From Acuticoccus sp. I52.16.1 (GTDB lineage: Bacteria; Pseudomonadota; Alphaproteobacteria; Rhizobiales; Amorphaceae): 64,000 nucleotides of DNA. The first letter of the stretch is position 1. Each line of letters starts with the position of its first letter. The position numbers and the translations under genes were made by a program. Shown here in pieces: positions 50,469 to 60,427 of this stretch. The notes under the pieces are model-generated. The model searched no databases. It saw nothing but the letters and a program-made list of their open reading frames with translations, and was not told the DNA's origin. Location: positions 1,860,001 through 1,924,000 of the forward strand of contig NZ_CP094828.1 in NCBI RefSeq assembly GCF_022865125.1, in the 5' to 3' direction.

Positions 50469-51419
50469 TCAGTAGCCGAGGCCCTTGCGCTTCTCGTACT
50501 CGCCCTGCGGGTCGTCCGCCTGCGTGTAGAGCTTCGAATCGGTCTGGATGAACTTGCCCGGCGCGTCGCCCGAGTCCCAGAACTTGGAGAGCGCGTCGAA
50601 GGCGGGGCCGGCCATGTTCGGCGTCAGCTCCACGGTGGCGTTGGCCTCGCCTGCGGCCATCGCGGCGAAGATGTCCGGCACGGCGTCGATCGAGACGACG
50701 AGGATGTCCTCGCCCGGCTTCAGCCCGGCTTCCTTGATCGCCTGGATCGCGCCGACGGCCATGTCGTCGTTGTGGGCGTAGAGGGCGCAGATGTCCTTGC
50801 CGCCGTTCTCGGCCTGGAGGAAGCTCTCCATCACCTCCTTGCCCTGAGCGCGGGTGAAGTCGCCCGTCTGGCTGCGCACGATCTCGATGTTGTCGTGACC
50901 CTCGATGGCGTTCTCGAAGCCGGTCTTGCGGTCGATGGCGGGCGAGGACCCGGTGGTGCCCTGCAGTTCGACGACGCGGCAGTCCTCGCCGGCGACGGTC
51001 TCGACCAGCCATTCACCGGCCACTTGCCCCTCGTGGACGAGGTCGGAGCCGACCGCGGTCAAATAGAGGTCGTCGGACGAGTCCACCTGGCGGTCGAGCA
51101 GGACCACCGGGATGTCGGCGTCCTTGGCCTCTTCCAGCACGCTGTCCCAGCCGGTGGCGACGACCGGCGCGAGCAGGATCGCGTCGACGCCCTGGGCGAT
51201 GAAGGAGCGGATGGCGGCGATCTGGTTCTCCTGCTTCTGCTGCGCGTCGGAGAACTTGAGGTCGATGCCGCGCTCTTCGGCCTGGCTCTTGGTGAGCGTC
51301 GTCTCGGCCGCACGCCAGCCCGACTCCGAGCCGATCTGCGAGAAGCCGATGGTCTGCGCCGAGGCGGCCCCCGCGGTGAGCGCCAGAACGGCGGCGGTCG
51401 TGGTCAAAAGTCGTTTCAT
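50469..51419 (-). CDS. ytfQ: Sugar ABC transporter periplasmic binding protein (YtfQ-like)
   Basis: About 316 residues with a signal peptide ending at GAASAQT. It is a type 1 periplasmic binding protein: TIGFSQIGSESGWRAAETTL and VVELQGTTGSSPAIDRKTGF are strongly like YtfQ, and DAQQKQENQIAAIRSFIAQG matches the family. ATG at 51419 gives the better spacing from GGAGGG; an ATG at 51422 is adjacent. E. coli YtfQ binds galactofuranose. Here the context is arabinose/galactose breakdown, so the ligand may be a related aldose. Confidence 0.9.
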   Translation of the reverse strand: MKRLLTTTAAVLALTAGAASAQTIGFSQIGSESGWRAAETTLTKSQAEERGIDLKFSDAQQKQENQIAAIRSFIAQGVDAILLAPVVATGWDSVLEEAKDADIPVVLLDRQVDSSDDLYLTAVGSDLVHEGQVAGEWLVETVAGEDCRVVELQGTTGSSPAIDRKTGFENAIEGHDNIEIVRSQTGDFTRAQGKEVMESFLQAENGGKDICALYAHNDDMAVGAIQAIKEAGLKPGEDILVVSIDAVPDIFAAMAAGEANATVELTPNMAGPAFDALSKFWDSGDAPGKFIQTDSKLYTQADDPQGEYEKRKGLGY

Positions 51420-51536
51420 CATGTTCCCTCCCAAAGGGTGGCGGGCCCCGCGTTGGTGCGGGGTCCTGCCGGCCGGCGCCGCCCGAAACGGCGCCGGAAT
51501 CCGTGTCGACGGCGCCGCCTCGGGCGGCGCGGAAAT

Positions 51537-52490
51537 TCACCTCGCCGACGCCGGGTCGACGAAGGCGGGCGCCGAGAGCCGGCGGCCGAGGGTGAACGCG
51601 TCGGCGACGAGGACCATCGGACGAAGGTCGACGTCGCGCGCGCCGGCCGCGATCAGCTCGGCGAAGCGGGCGTAGAGGGCGGGGTATTCGCCCGTGATGC
51701 CGGGCGTGTGCCACGCCTCCCCCTGCTGCGTCCCGCCCACGGTCATGATCGCGCCGCCCTGGTCGAGCGTCAGCGTGCCGGCGTCGGTCTCGATCACCTG
51801 GCGCCACAGCGGGTCGCCCTCGTAGAGGAAGTCGAGGTCGGCGACGACGCGCTCGCCCGCGGGACCGGCCATGCGGACCTCGCCGGCGATCGGCGTGTCG
51901 CAGTTCTCCGGAAAGTGCAGCTCGGCGGCGGTGACGTGGACGGGGACCGGAAGGATCTCGGTCAGGATCGAGAAGGCGTTGATCGCCGGGTCGAAGACGC
52001 CGAGGCCGCCCGCCTCCCAGATCCACCGCTGCCCCGGATGCCAGACGCGCACGTCCTCCTTCCAGTCGATCCGCACCGCGCGGACCTCGCGCCCCGCCAG
52101 CCACGCCTTGGCGGCGGCGACGGATGCGGCGTGGCGCGAGTGCCAGGTCGCCTGCAAGGCGACGCCCTTCGTGGCCGCCAGCGCCTCCAGCGCGTGGACC
52201 TCCGAGAGGCTCGCGCCGGGCGGCTTCTCCAGCATGACGTGCCGGCCGGCCTCCAGCGCCGCGCGGGCGCCCCTGTAGCGCACCTGCGGCGGGGTGCAGA
52301 AGCTGATCGCCGGGATGTCCGGCCGCGCCGCCAGCAGCGCCTCGACGGTGTCGAAATTCGGCGTGCCGGCGACGCCGGTGCGGCTCACCGTGGCGGCGAG
52401 GCGGAAGGCGCCGGAGCCGGCGATCGCGGGAATGTGCTGGTCGCGCGCGATCTTGCCGACGCCGACGATGGCGACGTCAATGACTGTCAC
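51537..52490 (-). CDS. L-arabinose/D-galactose 1-dehydrogenase (Gfo/Idh/MocA family)
   Basis: 317 residues. It oxidises the sugar at C1 to the lactone with NAD(P), the first step of the non-phosphorylative pentose/galactose route. The N-terminal VAIVGVGKIARDQHIPAI, the catalytic EKPPGASLSE Lys, and WKEDVRVWHPGQRWIWEAGG with FDPAINAFSI closely match azospirillum-type arabinose dehydrogenase. The start overlaps the arabinonate dehydratase gene by 14 bases. L-arabinose and D-galactose are both possible substrates. Confidence 0.9.
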   Translation of the reverse strand: MTVIDVAIVGVGKIARDQHIPAIAGSGAFRLAATVSRTGVAGTPNFDTVEALLAARPDIPAISFCTPPQVRYRGARAALEAGRHVMLEKPPGASLSEVHALEALAATKGVALQATWHSRHAASVAAAKAWLAGREVRAVRIDWKEDVRVWHPGQRWIWEAGGLGVFDPAINAFSILTEILPVPVHVTAAELHFPENCDTPIAGEVRMAGPAGERVVADLDFLYEGDPLWRQVIETDAGTLTLDQGGAIMTVGGTQQGEAWHTPGITGEYPALYARFAELIAAGARDVDLRPMVLVADAFTLGRRLSAPAFVDPASAR

Positions 52491-54225
52491 GAGGCACCTC
52501 CCGGCCGCGGCAGCCCTTCAGGAAGTCGAAGTCGGCGCCGGTGTCCGCCCCCTCGACGTGGTCCACGTAGAGCCGGCTGTAGCCGCCGCCCTCGGTGCCG
52601 GGCGCGACCGGGGCCGTCCACGCGGCGAGCCGGCGGGCGATCTCCTCGTCCGGCACGTCGAGGTGGAGGCGGCGGCCCGGCACGTCGAGCTCGATCATGT
52701 CGCCGGTTTCGACCACCGCCAGCGGACCGCCGGCCGCCGCCTCGGGCGAGGTGTGCAGCACCACCGTGCCGTAGGCGGTGCCGGACATGCGCGCGTCGGA
52801 GATGCGCACCATGTCGGTAATGCCCTTCTTCAGGACCTTGGGCGGCAGGCCCATGTTGCCGACCTCGGACATGCCGGGGTAGCCCTTCGGCCCGCAGTTC
52901 TTCAGCACCATGATCGACGTCTCGTCGATGTCGAGCGCGTCGTCGTCGATCTTCGCCTTGTAGTCGTCGATATCCTCGAAGACGACGGCGCGGCCGCGGT
53001 GGCGCATCAGCTCCGGGCTCGCCGCGGAGGGCTTCAACACCGCCCCGCCGGGCGCCAGGTTGCCGCGCAGCACGGCGATGCCGCCCGACGCCGTCAACGC
53101 CTTGTCGGCCGGGCGGATGACGTCCTCGTTCCAGTTCACGGCGTCCTTCACCTCATCCCAGACCGGCCCGCCGGAGACGGTGAGCGCGTCCCGGTGCAGC
53201 ATCCCCGCCTCGCCGAGCCGCTTCAGCACCACCGGCAGCCCGCCGGCATAAAAGAACTCCTCCATCAGGTACTTGCCCGACGGCATCAGGTTGACGATCG
53301 TCGGCACGTCACGGCCCAGGCGGTCCCAATCGTCGAGCGTCAGGTCGACCGCGGTGCGGCCCGCCAGCGCCAGGAGGTGCACCACCGCGTTGGTCGACCC
53401 GCCGATGGCGCCGTTGACCCGGATCGCGTTCTCGAACGCCTCGCGGGTGAGGATGTCGGACGGCTTCAGGTCGTCCTTCACCATCTCGACGATGCGCCGG
53501 CCGGAGAGTTGCGCGATCACCCGCCGCCGCGCGTCGACGCCGGGGATCGCGGCGTTGCCGGAGAGCGCCATGCCCAGCGCCTCGGCCATCGAGGCCATGG
53601 TCGAGGCGGTGCCCATCGTGTTGCAGGTGCCCGACGAGCGGCTCATCGCCTGCTCGGCCTCGAGGAAGTCGGCCTGGGTCATTTTCCCGGCCTTGATGTC
53701 CTCGCTCATCTGCCACAGCGCGGTGCCGGAGCCGACACGCTCGTTCCGGAACCAGCCGTTCAGCATCGGCCCGCCGGTGACGACGATGGACGGAATGTCG
53801 GTCGAGGCGGCGCCCATCATCAGCGAGGGGGTGGTCTTGTCGCAGCCTACCAGGAGCACCGCACCGTCGATCGGCTGGGCACGCATCGTCTCCTCGACCG
53901 CCATGGCGGCGAGGTTGCGGTACATCATCGCCGTCGGCCGGTAGGTGTTCTCGGACGCCGAGAAGACCGGCACCTCGAGCGGGAAGCCGCCCGCCTCCCA
54001 CACGCCCGCCTTCACCTTCTGCGCCAGCTCGCGCAGGTGGCCGTTGCAGGGGGTCAGCTCGGACCAGGTGTTGAGGATGCCGATGACCGGTCGCCCGTCG
54101 AACAGGTCGTGCGGGTAGCCCTGATTCTTCAGCCAGCCGCGGTGGTAGATGTTGTCGCGCGTGGTGCCGCCATACCACTCCTGCGATCTCAGTCGGCGGG
54201 GCCAGGGGGCTTTGGTAAACGTCAT
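52477..54225 (-). CDS. L-arabinonate dehydratase (IlvD/Edd family)
   Basis: 582 residues. It removes water from L-arabinonate (and often D-fuconate or D-galactonate) to give 2-keto-3-deoxy-arabinonate. Fe-S ligands lie in SELTPCNGHL, LVGCDKTTPS and SSGTCNTMGTAST. The start RRLRSQEWYGGTTRDNIYHR and the end HVEGADTGADFDFLKGCRG match the rhizobial enzyme of known structure closely. It lies six bases after gguC and overlaps the dehydrogenase gene, so it forms a functional pair with it. Confidence 0.94.
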   Translation of the reverse strand: MTFTKAPWPRRLRSQEWYGGTTRDNIYHRGWLKNQGYPHDLFDGRPVIGILNTWSELTPCNGHLRELAQKVKAGVWEAGGFPLEVPVFSASENTYRPTAMMYRNLAAMAVEETMRAQPIDGAVLLVGCDKTTPSLMMGAASTDIPSIVVTGGPMLNGWFRNERVGSGTALWQMSEDIKAGKMTQADFLEAEQAMSRSSGTCNTMGTASTMASMAEALGMALSGNAAIPGVDARRRVIAQLSGRRIVEMVKDDLKPSDILTREAFENAIRVNGAIGGSTNAVVHLLALAGRTAVDLTLDDWDRLGRDVPTIVNLMPSGKYLMEEFFYAGGLPVVLKRLGEAGMLHRDALTVSGGPVWDEVKDAVNWNEDVIRPADKALTASGGIAVLRGNLAPGGAVLKPSAASPELMRHRGRAVVFEDIDDYKAKIDDDALDIDETSIMVLKNCGPKGYPGMSEVGNMGLPPKVLKKGITDMVRISDARMSGTAYGTVVLHTSPEAAAGGPLAVVETGDMIELDVPGRRLHLDVPDEEIARRLAAWTAPVAPGTEGGGYSRLYVDHVEGADTGADFDFLKGCRGREVPRDSH

Positions 54226-54231
54226 GGGAGC

Positions 54232-55224
54232 CTAGAGTATCCTGATCGCGGTGCGCGGCTCGGCCGCGCGGCGGGGGGTGAAGGTGAGGCGGTTGCGCAG
54301 CGGCAGCCCGAACGGGGCCGCCGCGATCTCGAAGATGTCGCCGTCCTGCGCGGCGATCCCGTCCGCGACCGAGTGGGCGGCGCTGCCGAACATATGGACA
54401 TGCAGATCGCCCGGCTGGCGAAACGGCGCGTACTTGAAGTGATGGTGCTCGAGGTTGGCGAGACTGTGGCTCATGTTGGCCTCGCCCGACAGGAACGGCG
54501 CCTCGAACACCACCCGCTCGCCGCGCAGGATGCGCGAGGTGCCCTCGATGTGCGGCGGCAGGTCGCCCACCAGGAGCTCCGGGCCGATCGCCGCCGGGCG
54601 CAGCTTGGAGTGCGCGAGGTAGAGGTAGTTGCGCCGCTCCATCGCGTGGTCGCACAGCTCGTTGGCGAGCGCGAAGCCGAGGCGCACCGGCATCCCGTCC
54701 GGCGCGATGAGATAGACCCCAGCGATTTCCGGCTCCTCGCCGCACGCCTCGGCGAAGTCGGGTGCGGCGAGGCGGGCACCGGGCGCCACCAGCCATGTGC
54801 CGTTGCCCTTGTAGAACCACTCCGGCTGCACCCCGGCCGCGGCGTTGGTCGGCTTGCCGCCGGCGAGGCCGAGCTGGAACATGCGCATCGAGTCGGTCTC
54901 GCAGGCGCCCTCGCGGCCGTGCATCGCCGCGCGCAGCGTCGCCGAGCCGAGGTGCGTCATCCCGGTGCCGGTGAGGTGGAGGTGCGCCGGATCCGGATGC
55001 GCGACGGGCGGCAGCATCCGCCCCGCGGCATAGATCGCCTCGAGGTCCACCGCGGTGCCGAGCCCCAGCCAGGCGATGTATTCGCGGATCGGCACCACCT
55101 CGGCGATGCAGGCCTGCGCCACCTCGTAGAGCGTCGCCGTGGTGCGCACGCGGTAGGCCTCCGGCCCGTCGCGCGCGACGATCTGCACACCCCCATCCTC
55201 ACGCAGGAACTGGGAGAGGAGCAC
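54232..55224 (-). CDS. gguC: GguC/AraD1-family protein (FAH-like fold)
   Basis: 330 residues, the family found directly after gguAB in Agrobacterium and relatives. It resembles fumarylacetoacetase-type hydrolases/dehydratases: LTGTGMTHLGSA, GEEPEIAGVYLI, GFALANELCDHAMERRNYLY and HHHFKYAPFRQPGDLHVHMF. By position after the transporter and before the dehydratase it probably acts on a keto-deoxy sugar acid (2-keto-3-deoxy-arabinonate dehydratase-like); this is inference. The start is four bases after the gguB stop. Confidence 0.9.
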   Translation of the reverse strand: MLLSQFLREDGGVQIVARDGPEAYRVRTTATLYEVAQACIAEVVPIREYIAWLGLGTAVDLEAIYAAGRMLPPVAHPDPAHLHLTGTGMTHLGSATLRAAMHGREGACETDSMRMFQLGLAGGKPTNAAAGVQPEWFYKGNGTWLVAPGARLAAPDFAEACGEEPEIAGVYLIAPDGMPVRLGFALANELCDHAMERRNYLYLAHSKLRPAAIGPELLVGDLPPHIEGTSRILRGERVVFEAPFLSGEANMSHSLANLEHHHFKYAPFRQPGDLHVHMFGSAAHSVADGIAAQDGDIFEIAAAPFGLPLRNRLTFTPRRAAEPRTAIRIL

Positions 55225-55228
55225 CGGC

Positions 55229-56434
55229 CTACCCCTTGCGCTTGTTGAGGACGTCGAAGATCACCGCGGCCAGCAGCACCAGACCCTTGATCACCTGCTG
55301 CCAGTCGATGCCGATGCCGAGGATCGACATGCCGTTGTTCATGACGCCCATGATGAAGGCGCCGACCACCGCACCGACGACGGTCCCCACCCCGCCCGAC
55401 ATCGACGCCCCGCCGATGAACACCGCCGCGATCACGTCCAGCTCGAACGCGACGCCGGCCTTGGGGGTCGCCGTATTGAGCCGCGCGGCGAAGACGAGGC
55501 CGGCGAGCGCCGCCAGCATCCCCATGTTGGCGAACGTCAGGAAGGTCAGCCGCTTGGAGTTGATGCCCGACAGCTCGGCCGCCTTCTCGTTGCCGCCGAT
55601 GGCGTAGATGCGCCGCCCGAACGTCGTGCGCGAGGTGACGAAGGAGTAGATCGCGATGAGAAGCGCCATCACGATGAACACGTTCGGCAGGCCGCGGAAG
55701 TCCGCCAGCAGCCACGACATGTAGACGAGCGCGAAGAAGATGAGCGCGTTGCGCACCACGAAGAAGGGCAGCGGCTCGCTCTCCGCGCCGGCCTTCATCT
55801 GGCGCTGCCGGCCGCGGATCGACAGCCACACCAGCAGCGTCGCCACCGCCGTGCCGACGACGAGGGAGAAGAGGTTGAGGTCCGCCCCGCCGAAGATGTC
55901 CGGCACGAAGCCCGACGCGATGAGGCGGAATTGCGGCGGGAACGGCCCGACCGACTGGCCCGCCAGCAGCCACAACGTCAGCCCTTTGAAGACGAGCATG
56001 CCCGCCAGAGTGACGATGAACGAGGGGATCTTGAAGTAGGCGACCCAGAAGCCCTGCGCCATGCCGATGAGCGCGCCCGCCCCCAGGCACAGGATCGCCG
56101 CCAGCAGCCACGGCACCTCCCAGTTCACGATCATCACCGCCGCCAGCGCGCCGATGAAGCCCAGCACCGAGCCGACCGACAGGTCGATGTGGCCGCAGAC
56201 GATGACGAGCAGCATCCCCACCGCCATGATGACGATGTAGGAGTTCTGCAGGATCAGGTTGGTGACGTTGACCGGCTTCAGGAGGATGCCGCCGGTCGCC
56301 ACCTGGAAGAAGGCCATGATGACGACGAGCGCGATGAGGATGCCGTATTCGCGCAGGTGCCCCTTGAGGAACTGCCAGCCGGACTTGCGGGGCGCGCGCT
56401 CGGCCGGGCTCGCGCCGGCGGTGGTCTCGGTCAT
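55229..56434 (-). CDS. gguB: Sugar ABC transporter permease GguB
   Basis: A 401-residue CUT2 permease, longer than average because of an extra helical insert typical of the XylH/GguB group. Blocks: [37 protein letters not shown] and [20 protein letters not shown]. Its ATG overlaps the gguA stop by four bases. Confidence 0.94.
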   Translation of the reverse strand: MTETTAGASPAERAPRKSGWQFLKGHLREYGILIALVVIMAFFQVATGGILLKPVNVTNLILQNSYIVIMAVGMLLVIVCGHIDLSVGSVLGFIGALAAVMIVNWEVPWLLAAILCLGAGALIGMAQGFWVAYFKIPSFIVTLAGMLVFKGLTLWLLAGQSVGPFPPQFRLIASGFVPDIFGGADLNLFSLVVGTAVATLLVWLSIRGRQRQMKAGAESEPLPFFVVRNALIFFALVYMSWLLADFRGLPNVFIVMALLIAIYSFVTSRTTFGRRIYAIGGNEKAAELSGINSKRLTFLTFANMGMLAALAGLVFAARLNTATPKAGVAFELDVIAAVFIGGASMSGGVGTVVGAVVGAFIMGVMNNGMSILGIGIDWQQVIKGLVLLAAVIFDVLNKRKG

Positions 56435-57987
56435 GCGGCCTCTCCCGACCTGATGATGGTGGCCATGATCTTCTCCTGGCTGGCCTCGGCGGTCGCCATC
56501 TCGCCCACGAAGCGCCCCTCGTTCATGACGTAGAGCCGGTCGGTGACGCCCAGCAGCTCGGGAAGCTCGGAGGAGATGACGACGATCGCCTTCCCCTCCC
56601 GCGCCAGCTCACGGATCACGGTGTAGATCTCGAACTTGGCGCCGACGTCGATGCCGCGGGTCGGCTCGTCGAGGATGAGGATGTCGGGGTCGGCGAAGAG
56701 CCACTTCGAGAGGACCACCTTCTGCTGATTGCCGCCCGAGAGGTTCACCGTCGCCTGCTCGATCGAGCTCGACTTGATGGCGAGGCGGCCGCGGTACTCC
56801 TCAGCGACGTCCGCCTCGCGATGCCGGTCGACGACGCCGTTGTGGGCGATGGCGTCGAGCCGGGCGAGCGGCACGTTGCGGCGGATCGTGGCGTCGAGCA
56901 CCAGGCCGTAGGTCTTGCGGTCCTCGGTGGCGTAGGCGAGCCCGGCGGCGATCGCCCGGCGCACGGTCGAGACGTCCTCCGGCTTGCCGTTGATCGCGAC
57001 CGTGCCGGAGATGTCGCGCCCGTAGGAGTGGCCGAAGAGGCTCATCGCGAGCTCCGTGCGGCCCGCGCCCATCAGCCCGGCGATGCCGACGACCTCGCCC
57101 CGCCGAACGTGGAAGGACACGTCGTCGACCACGCGCCGCTCGGCGTGCAGCGGGTGATGGACGGTCCAGTTCTTCACCTCCAGCACCGTGTCGCCCACCG
57201 TGTGGGTGCCGCGCGGCGGATAGCGGTCCTCCAGCGAGCGGCCGACCATGTTGCGGATGATGTCGTCCTCGTCGACACCGTTCCCGGTGCCGGCGATGCC
57301 GGCGGGGCGGCAGTCCATCCGCGCCACCGCCGCGCCGTCGCGCAGGACGGTGATCGTATCGGCGACCTTCGAGACTTCGTTCAGCTTGTGCGAAATGAGG
57401 ATCGACGTGATGCCGCGGTCGCGGAAATCGACGAGCAGGTCCAGGAGCTTGGCGCTGTCCGTCTCGTTCAGCGACGAGGTCGGCTCGTCGAGGATGAGGA
57501 GCCGCACGTTCTTCGACAGCGCCTTGGCGATCTCGACGAGCTGCTGCTTGCCGAGGCCGAGATCGTCGACCAGCACCTCGGGGTTCTCGTGGAGGCCGAG
57601 GCGCTTTAGAAGCTCGGCCGCGCGGTCGTGCGTGGCGCGCCAGTCGATGATCCCGCGCCGCGCCCGCTCGTTGCCGAGGAAGATGTTCTCCGCCACCGAG
57701 AGGAGCGGGATCAAAGCCAGCTCCTGGTGGATGATGATGATGCCGAGGTCTTCCGAGTCGCGGATCCGGCGGAAGGCGCGGACCTTGCCGTCGAAGACGA
57801 TGTCGCCGGTGTAGCTGCCGTGCGGATAGACGCCGGAGAGCACCTTCATCAGGGTGGACTTGCCGGCCCCGTTCTCGCCGACGAGGGCGTGGATCTCGCC
57901 CTCCTCCACCGACAGGGAGACGTCGTCCAGCGCCTTCACACCAGGGAATTCCTTGGTGATCCCGCGCATTTCGAGAATGACGGACAT
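56431..57987 (-). CDS. gguA: Sugar ABC transporter ATPase GguA
   Basis: 518 residues with two ABC cassettes. Cassette 1 has [16 protein letters not shown] and [11 protein letters not shown]. Cassette 2 has [32 protein letters not shown] and [14 protein letters not shown]. The ATG at 57987 (MSVILEMRG) with GAGG just upstream is preferred over 58005. It energises uptake of the sugars bound by ChvE. Confidence 0.95.
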   Translation of the reverse strand: MSVILEMRGITKEFPGVKALDDVSLSVEEGEIHALVGENGAGKSTLMKVLSGVYPHGSYTGDIVFDGKVRAFRRIRDSEDLGIIIIHQELALIPLLSVAENIFLGNERARRGIIDWRATHDRAAELLKRLGLHENPEVLVDDLGLGKQQLVEIAKALSKNVRLLILDEPTSSLNETDSAKLLDLLVDFRDRGITSILISHKLNEVSKVADTITVLRDGAAVARMDCRPAGIAGTGNGVDEDDIIRNMVGRSLEDRYPPRGTHTVGDTVLEVKNWTVHHPLHAERRVVDDVSFHVRRGEVVGIAGLMGAGRTELAMSLFGHSYGRDISGTVAINGKPEDVSTVRRAIAAGLAYATEDRKTYGLVLDATIRRNVPLARLDAIAHNGVVDRHREADVAEEYRGRLAIKSSSIEQATVNLSGGNQQKVVLSKWLFADPDILILDEPTRGIDVGAKFEIYTVIRELAREGKAIVVISSELPELLGVTDRLYVMNEGRFVGEMATAEASQEKIMATIIRSGEAA

Positions 57988-58008
57988 GATCCTCGCCTTT
58001 GCCAAAGA

Positions 58009-58037
58009 CGCCCGCCGGGCTGTGTGGCCGGCGGGCG
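58009..58037 (-). other. Intercistronic hairpin after chvE
   Basis: Perfect 10-bp stem CGCCCGCCGG with a 9-base loop between chvE and gguA. A second, shorter CCGGC/GCCGG hairpin lies at about 58043-58063. There is no T-run. Confidence 0.65.
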
Positions 58038-58078
58038 AAGTGGACCGGCCTCGAGCGAGCCGGCCGCGGGAGGTTCGC

Positions 58079-59158
58079 CTATTCGATCTGGCTCTTCTCG
58101 TAGTAGCCGCTGTCGACGAGCACCTTCTCCCAGTTGTCGGCGGTGACCGGCACCGGCTCCAGGAGGTAGGACGGCACCACCTTCATGCCGTTGTCGTAGG
58201 TCTCGGTGTCGTTGATCTCGGGCTCGGAGCCGGCGAGCAGGGCGTCCACCATGCCGACGGTCACGCGGGCCAGCTCGCGGGTGTCCTTGAAGATCGTCGA
58301 ATACTGGTCGCCGCGCAGGATCGCCTTGACGGACGGCACCTCGGCGTCCTGGCCGGAGACGATGGGCATCTTGTAGTCGCCCGAACCGTAGCCGATGCCC
58401 GTCAGCGAGGAGATGATGCCGATCGACAGGCCGTCGTAGGGCGACAGCACGCCGTGGACCTTCTTGTCGGTATAGTTGGCCGAGAGGAGGTTATCCATGC
58501 GCGCCTGCGCCACCGAGCCGTCCCACCGCAGGGTGCCGACGGTGTCCATGCCCATCTGGCCGGAGGGGATCGCGATCTTGCCCTCGTCGATCAGCGGCTG
58601 GAGCACGCTCATGGCGCCGTTGTAGAAGAAGTAGGCGTTGTTGTCGTCCGGCGAGCCGCCGAACAGCTCGACGTTCCAGACGTCCTCGTCGGGGAAGCGC
58701 TCTTTCAGCCCGTCGACCAGCGTGTTGGCCTGCTGCACGCCGACCTTGAAGTTGTCGAACGTGGCGTAGTAGTCGACGTCCTCCGAATCGCGGATCAGCC
58801 GGTCGTAGGCGACGACCGCGATGTCCGCCGCGGCGGCGTTGGCGAGCGCGCTCGTCAGCGTCGTGCCGTCGATGGCGGCGATCACCAGGACGTTGACGCC
58901 CTTGGTGATCATGTTCTCGATCTGGGCGAGCTGGTTGGGGATGTCGTCTTCGGCGTACTGCAGGTCGGTGGTGTAGCCGGCCTCCTCGAACTGCTTCACC
59001 ATGTTGTTGCCGTCGTCGATCCAGCGGGCGGACGACTTGGTGGGCATGGCGATACCCACATAGCCCTTGTCGTCGGCCATCGCGGCGGGGGCGAAAGCGG
59101 CCGAGGCGAGAATGACGGCGAGCGCTGTCGCGCCCAGACCGCGTCTGGTCAGATGCAT
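58079..59158 (-). CDS. chvE: Periplasmic sugar-binding protein ChvE
   Basis: 359 residues with a signal peptide ending near AAMADDKG. The ChvE/XylF-type sequence runs [56 protein letters not shown] and [15 protein letters not shown]. It binds aldopyranoses such as arabinose, galactose, glucose and xylose. In Agrobacterium it also serves chemotaxis and virulence sensing; the virulence role is not implied here. GGGAGGA lies before the ATG. It is the first gene of chvE-gguA-gguB-gguC-dehydratase-dehydrogenase. Confidence 0.95.
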   Translation of the reverse strand: MHLTRRGLGATALAVILASAAFAPAAMADDKGYVGIAMPTKSSARWIDDGNNMVKQFEEAGYTTDLQYAEDDIPNQLAQIENMITKGVNVLVIAAIDGTTLTSALANAAAADIAVVAYDRLIRDSEDVDYYATFDNFKVGVQQANTLVDGLKERFPDEDVWNVELFGGSPDDNNAYFFYNGAMSVLQPLIDEGKIAIPSGQMGMDTVGTLRWDGSVAQARMDNLLSANYTDKKVHGVLSPYDGLSIGIISSLTGIGYGSGDYKMPIVSGQDAEVPSVKAILRGDQYSTIFKDTRELARVTVGMVDALLAGSEPEINDTETYDNGMKVVPSYLLEPVPVTADNWEKVLVDSGYYEKSQIE

Positions 59159-59273
59159 CGATGGTCCTCCCCATGCCGGCTGGCGCCCCGCATTCGCGAT
59201 GTGCGCCCGGCGTTCTTTTCATTTTCCCGGCGTTCGGATCGCAACGGGACGCGCAAACCCTGCGCCCTTGCGC

Positions 59274-59316
59274 TATACCATTCAAATAAGAAATCAGCGC
59301 CGTGATATACCAATTC
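59274..59316 (-). promoter_or_regulatory. Direct repeats in the chvE upstream region
   Basis: TATACCATTC (59274-59283) and TATACCAATTC (59306-59316), 32 bases apart (three helical turns), lie 116-158 bases upstream of the chvE start in a locally A/T-rich stretch. On the minus strand they read GAATGGTATA and GAATTGGTATA. They are candidates for sugar-regulator binding; the LysR gene gbpR that regulates chvE in Agrobacterium is not here. Confidence 0.4.
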
Positions 59317-59328
59317 TGAGATAAACCT

Positions 59329-60363
59329 ATGGACGGTCGTCTCGCCGCCACCGTCACCTACACCTCCACGCCCGGCGCCAACCCCGACGAGCACACCGGC
59401 GCCGACGGCGAAGGCCCCGACGCCACAACCCTCGACAACTACGCCGCCTCCGACAGCGCCGCCGTCGTCACCGAGCCGCGCCAGCGGCTCTTCGCCGTCG
59501 GCAAATCGCTCGTCGACAGCACCGTGGACGAGACCACCGGCGATACGCTCGCGGTGGGCGAGACCGCCACCTTCCGCGTCCTCGTCGAGGTGACGGGGAA
59601 CCAGCCGCCGACCCTCGTGATCGAGGACGCGCTGCCGGATGGCATGACCTTCATCGACGGCACGGTGGCGATCCAGGCCCGCGTCGGCGGCGCGCCGGTG
59701 GCGATCACGCCGACATCGGTCGCCTACGACGCGGCCACCAACGTCCTCACCGTGTCGCTGCCGGAGCTGCCCGCGCCGCCCAGCGACGCGATCGCCAACA
59801 GCTTCGTCGTCATGACGTTCGATCCGGACGACACCGGCTTCACCAACACCGCCAGCGCCTTCCCTGACCCGATCGACCTGCTGGAGATCCGCCGCTTGCT
59901 CTACGATCCCGAAGAGCCGGTCGAGGAGGACGAGGAGGAGATGCTGACCGTGGCGCCGATCTTCTCCGGCCGCGGACCGGCGGGGGCGAGCATCGTCGTC
60001 ACGCTGATCGGCGAGCACGGCGCGCCGGTCGGCACGGCGACGACGCTGGTCGCCGAAAATGGGACGTGGACGCTGTCGATGCCTGACGTCGCCCTGCCGG
60101 CGCAGCCCCTCAACGCGATCGTCACGGTGTTTCCGGCGCCGGTGCGCATGGTCGACACCACCGCCGAGCAGGTCTTCTACGGTCCCGCCTCGGACACGCC
60201 GATCACCTTCCGGCACCAGGTCGTCACGTTCGACGTGTCCGAGACCGAGAGTTTCGACGTGTTGCAGGCGATGATCGCGGCGACGGAGAACCCGGTGCCG
60301 TCGGTCTCATCGCGCGGGCTGGTGAACTTCGAACTGGTCACGGGGACGCAGATCAACAACTGA
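59329..60363 (+). pseudogene. 5'-truncated surface/adhesin-type protein with DUF11-like domain
   Basis: 344 codons that start inside a repeat-type domain: TVTYTSTPGANPDEHTGADG is typical of the junction before DUF11/isopeptide-like beta domains of large exported proteins. LVEVTGNQPPTLVIEDALPD follows, then a Glu-rich segment and a bacterial Ig-like part (ASIVVTLIGEHGAPVGT, NGTWTLSMPDV). There is no signal peptide, no Shine-Dalgarno and an in-frame stop at 59317-59319, so the N-terminal part of the gene seems lost. It is the only plus-strand gene in the last 17 kb. A short intact gene cannot be excluded. Confidence 0.6.
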
Positions 60364-60427
60364 CGCGGCGGGAGGCGGAGAAGCCGCTCCCCCCGCCGGG
60401 CCGCGTCGCGGGCGGACGCGCCCGGCC

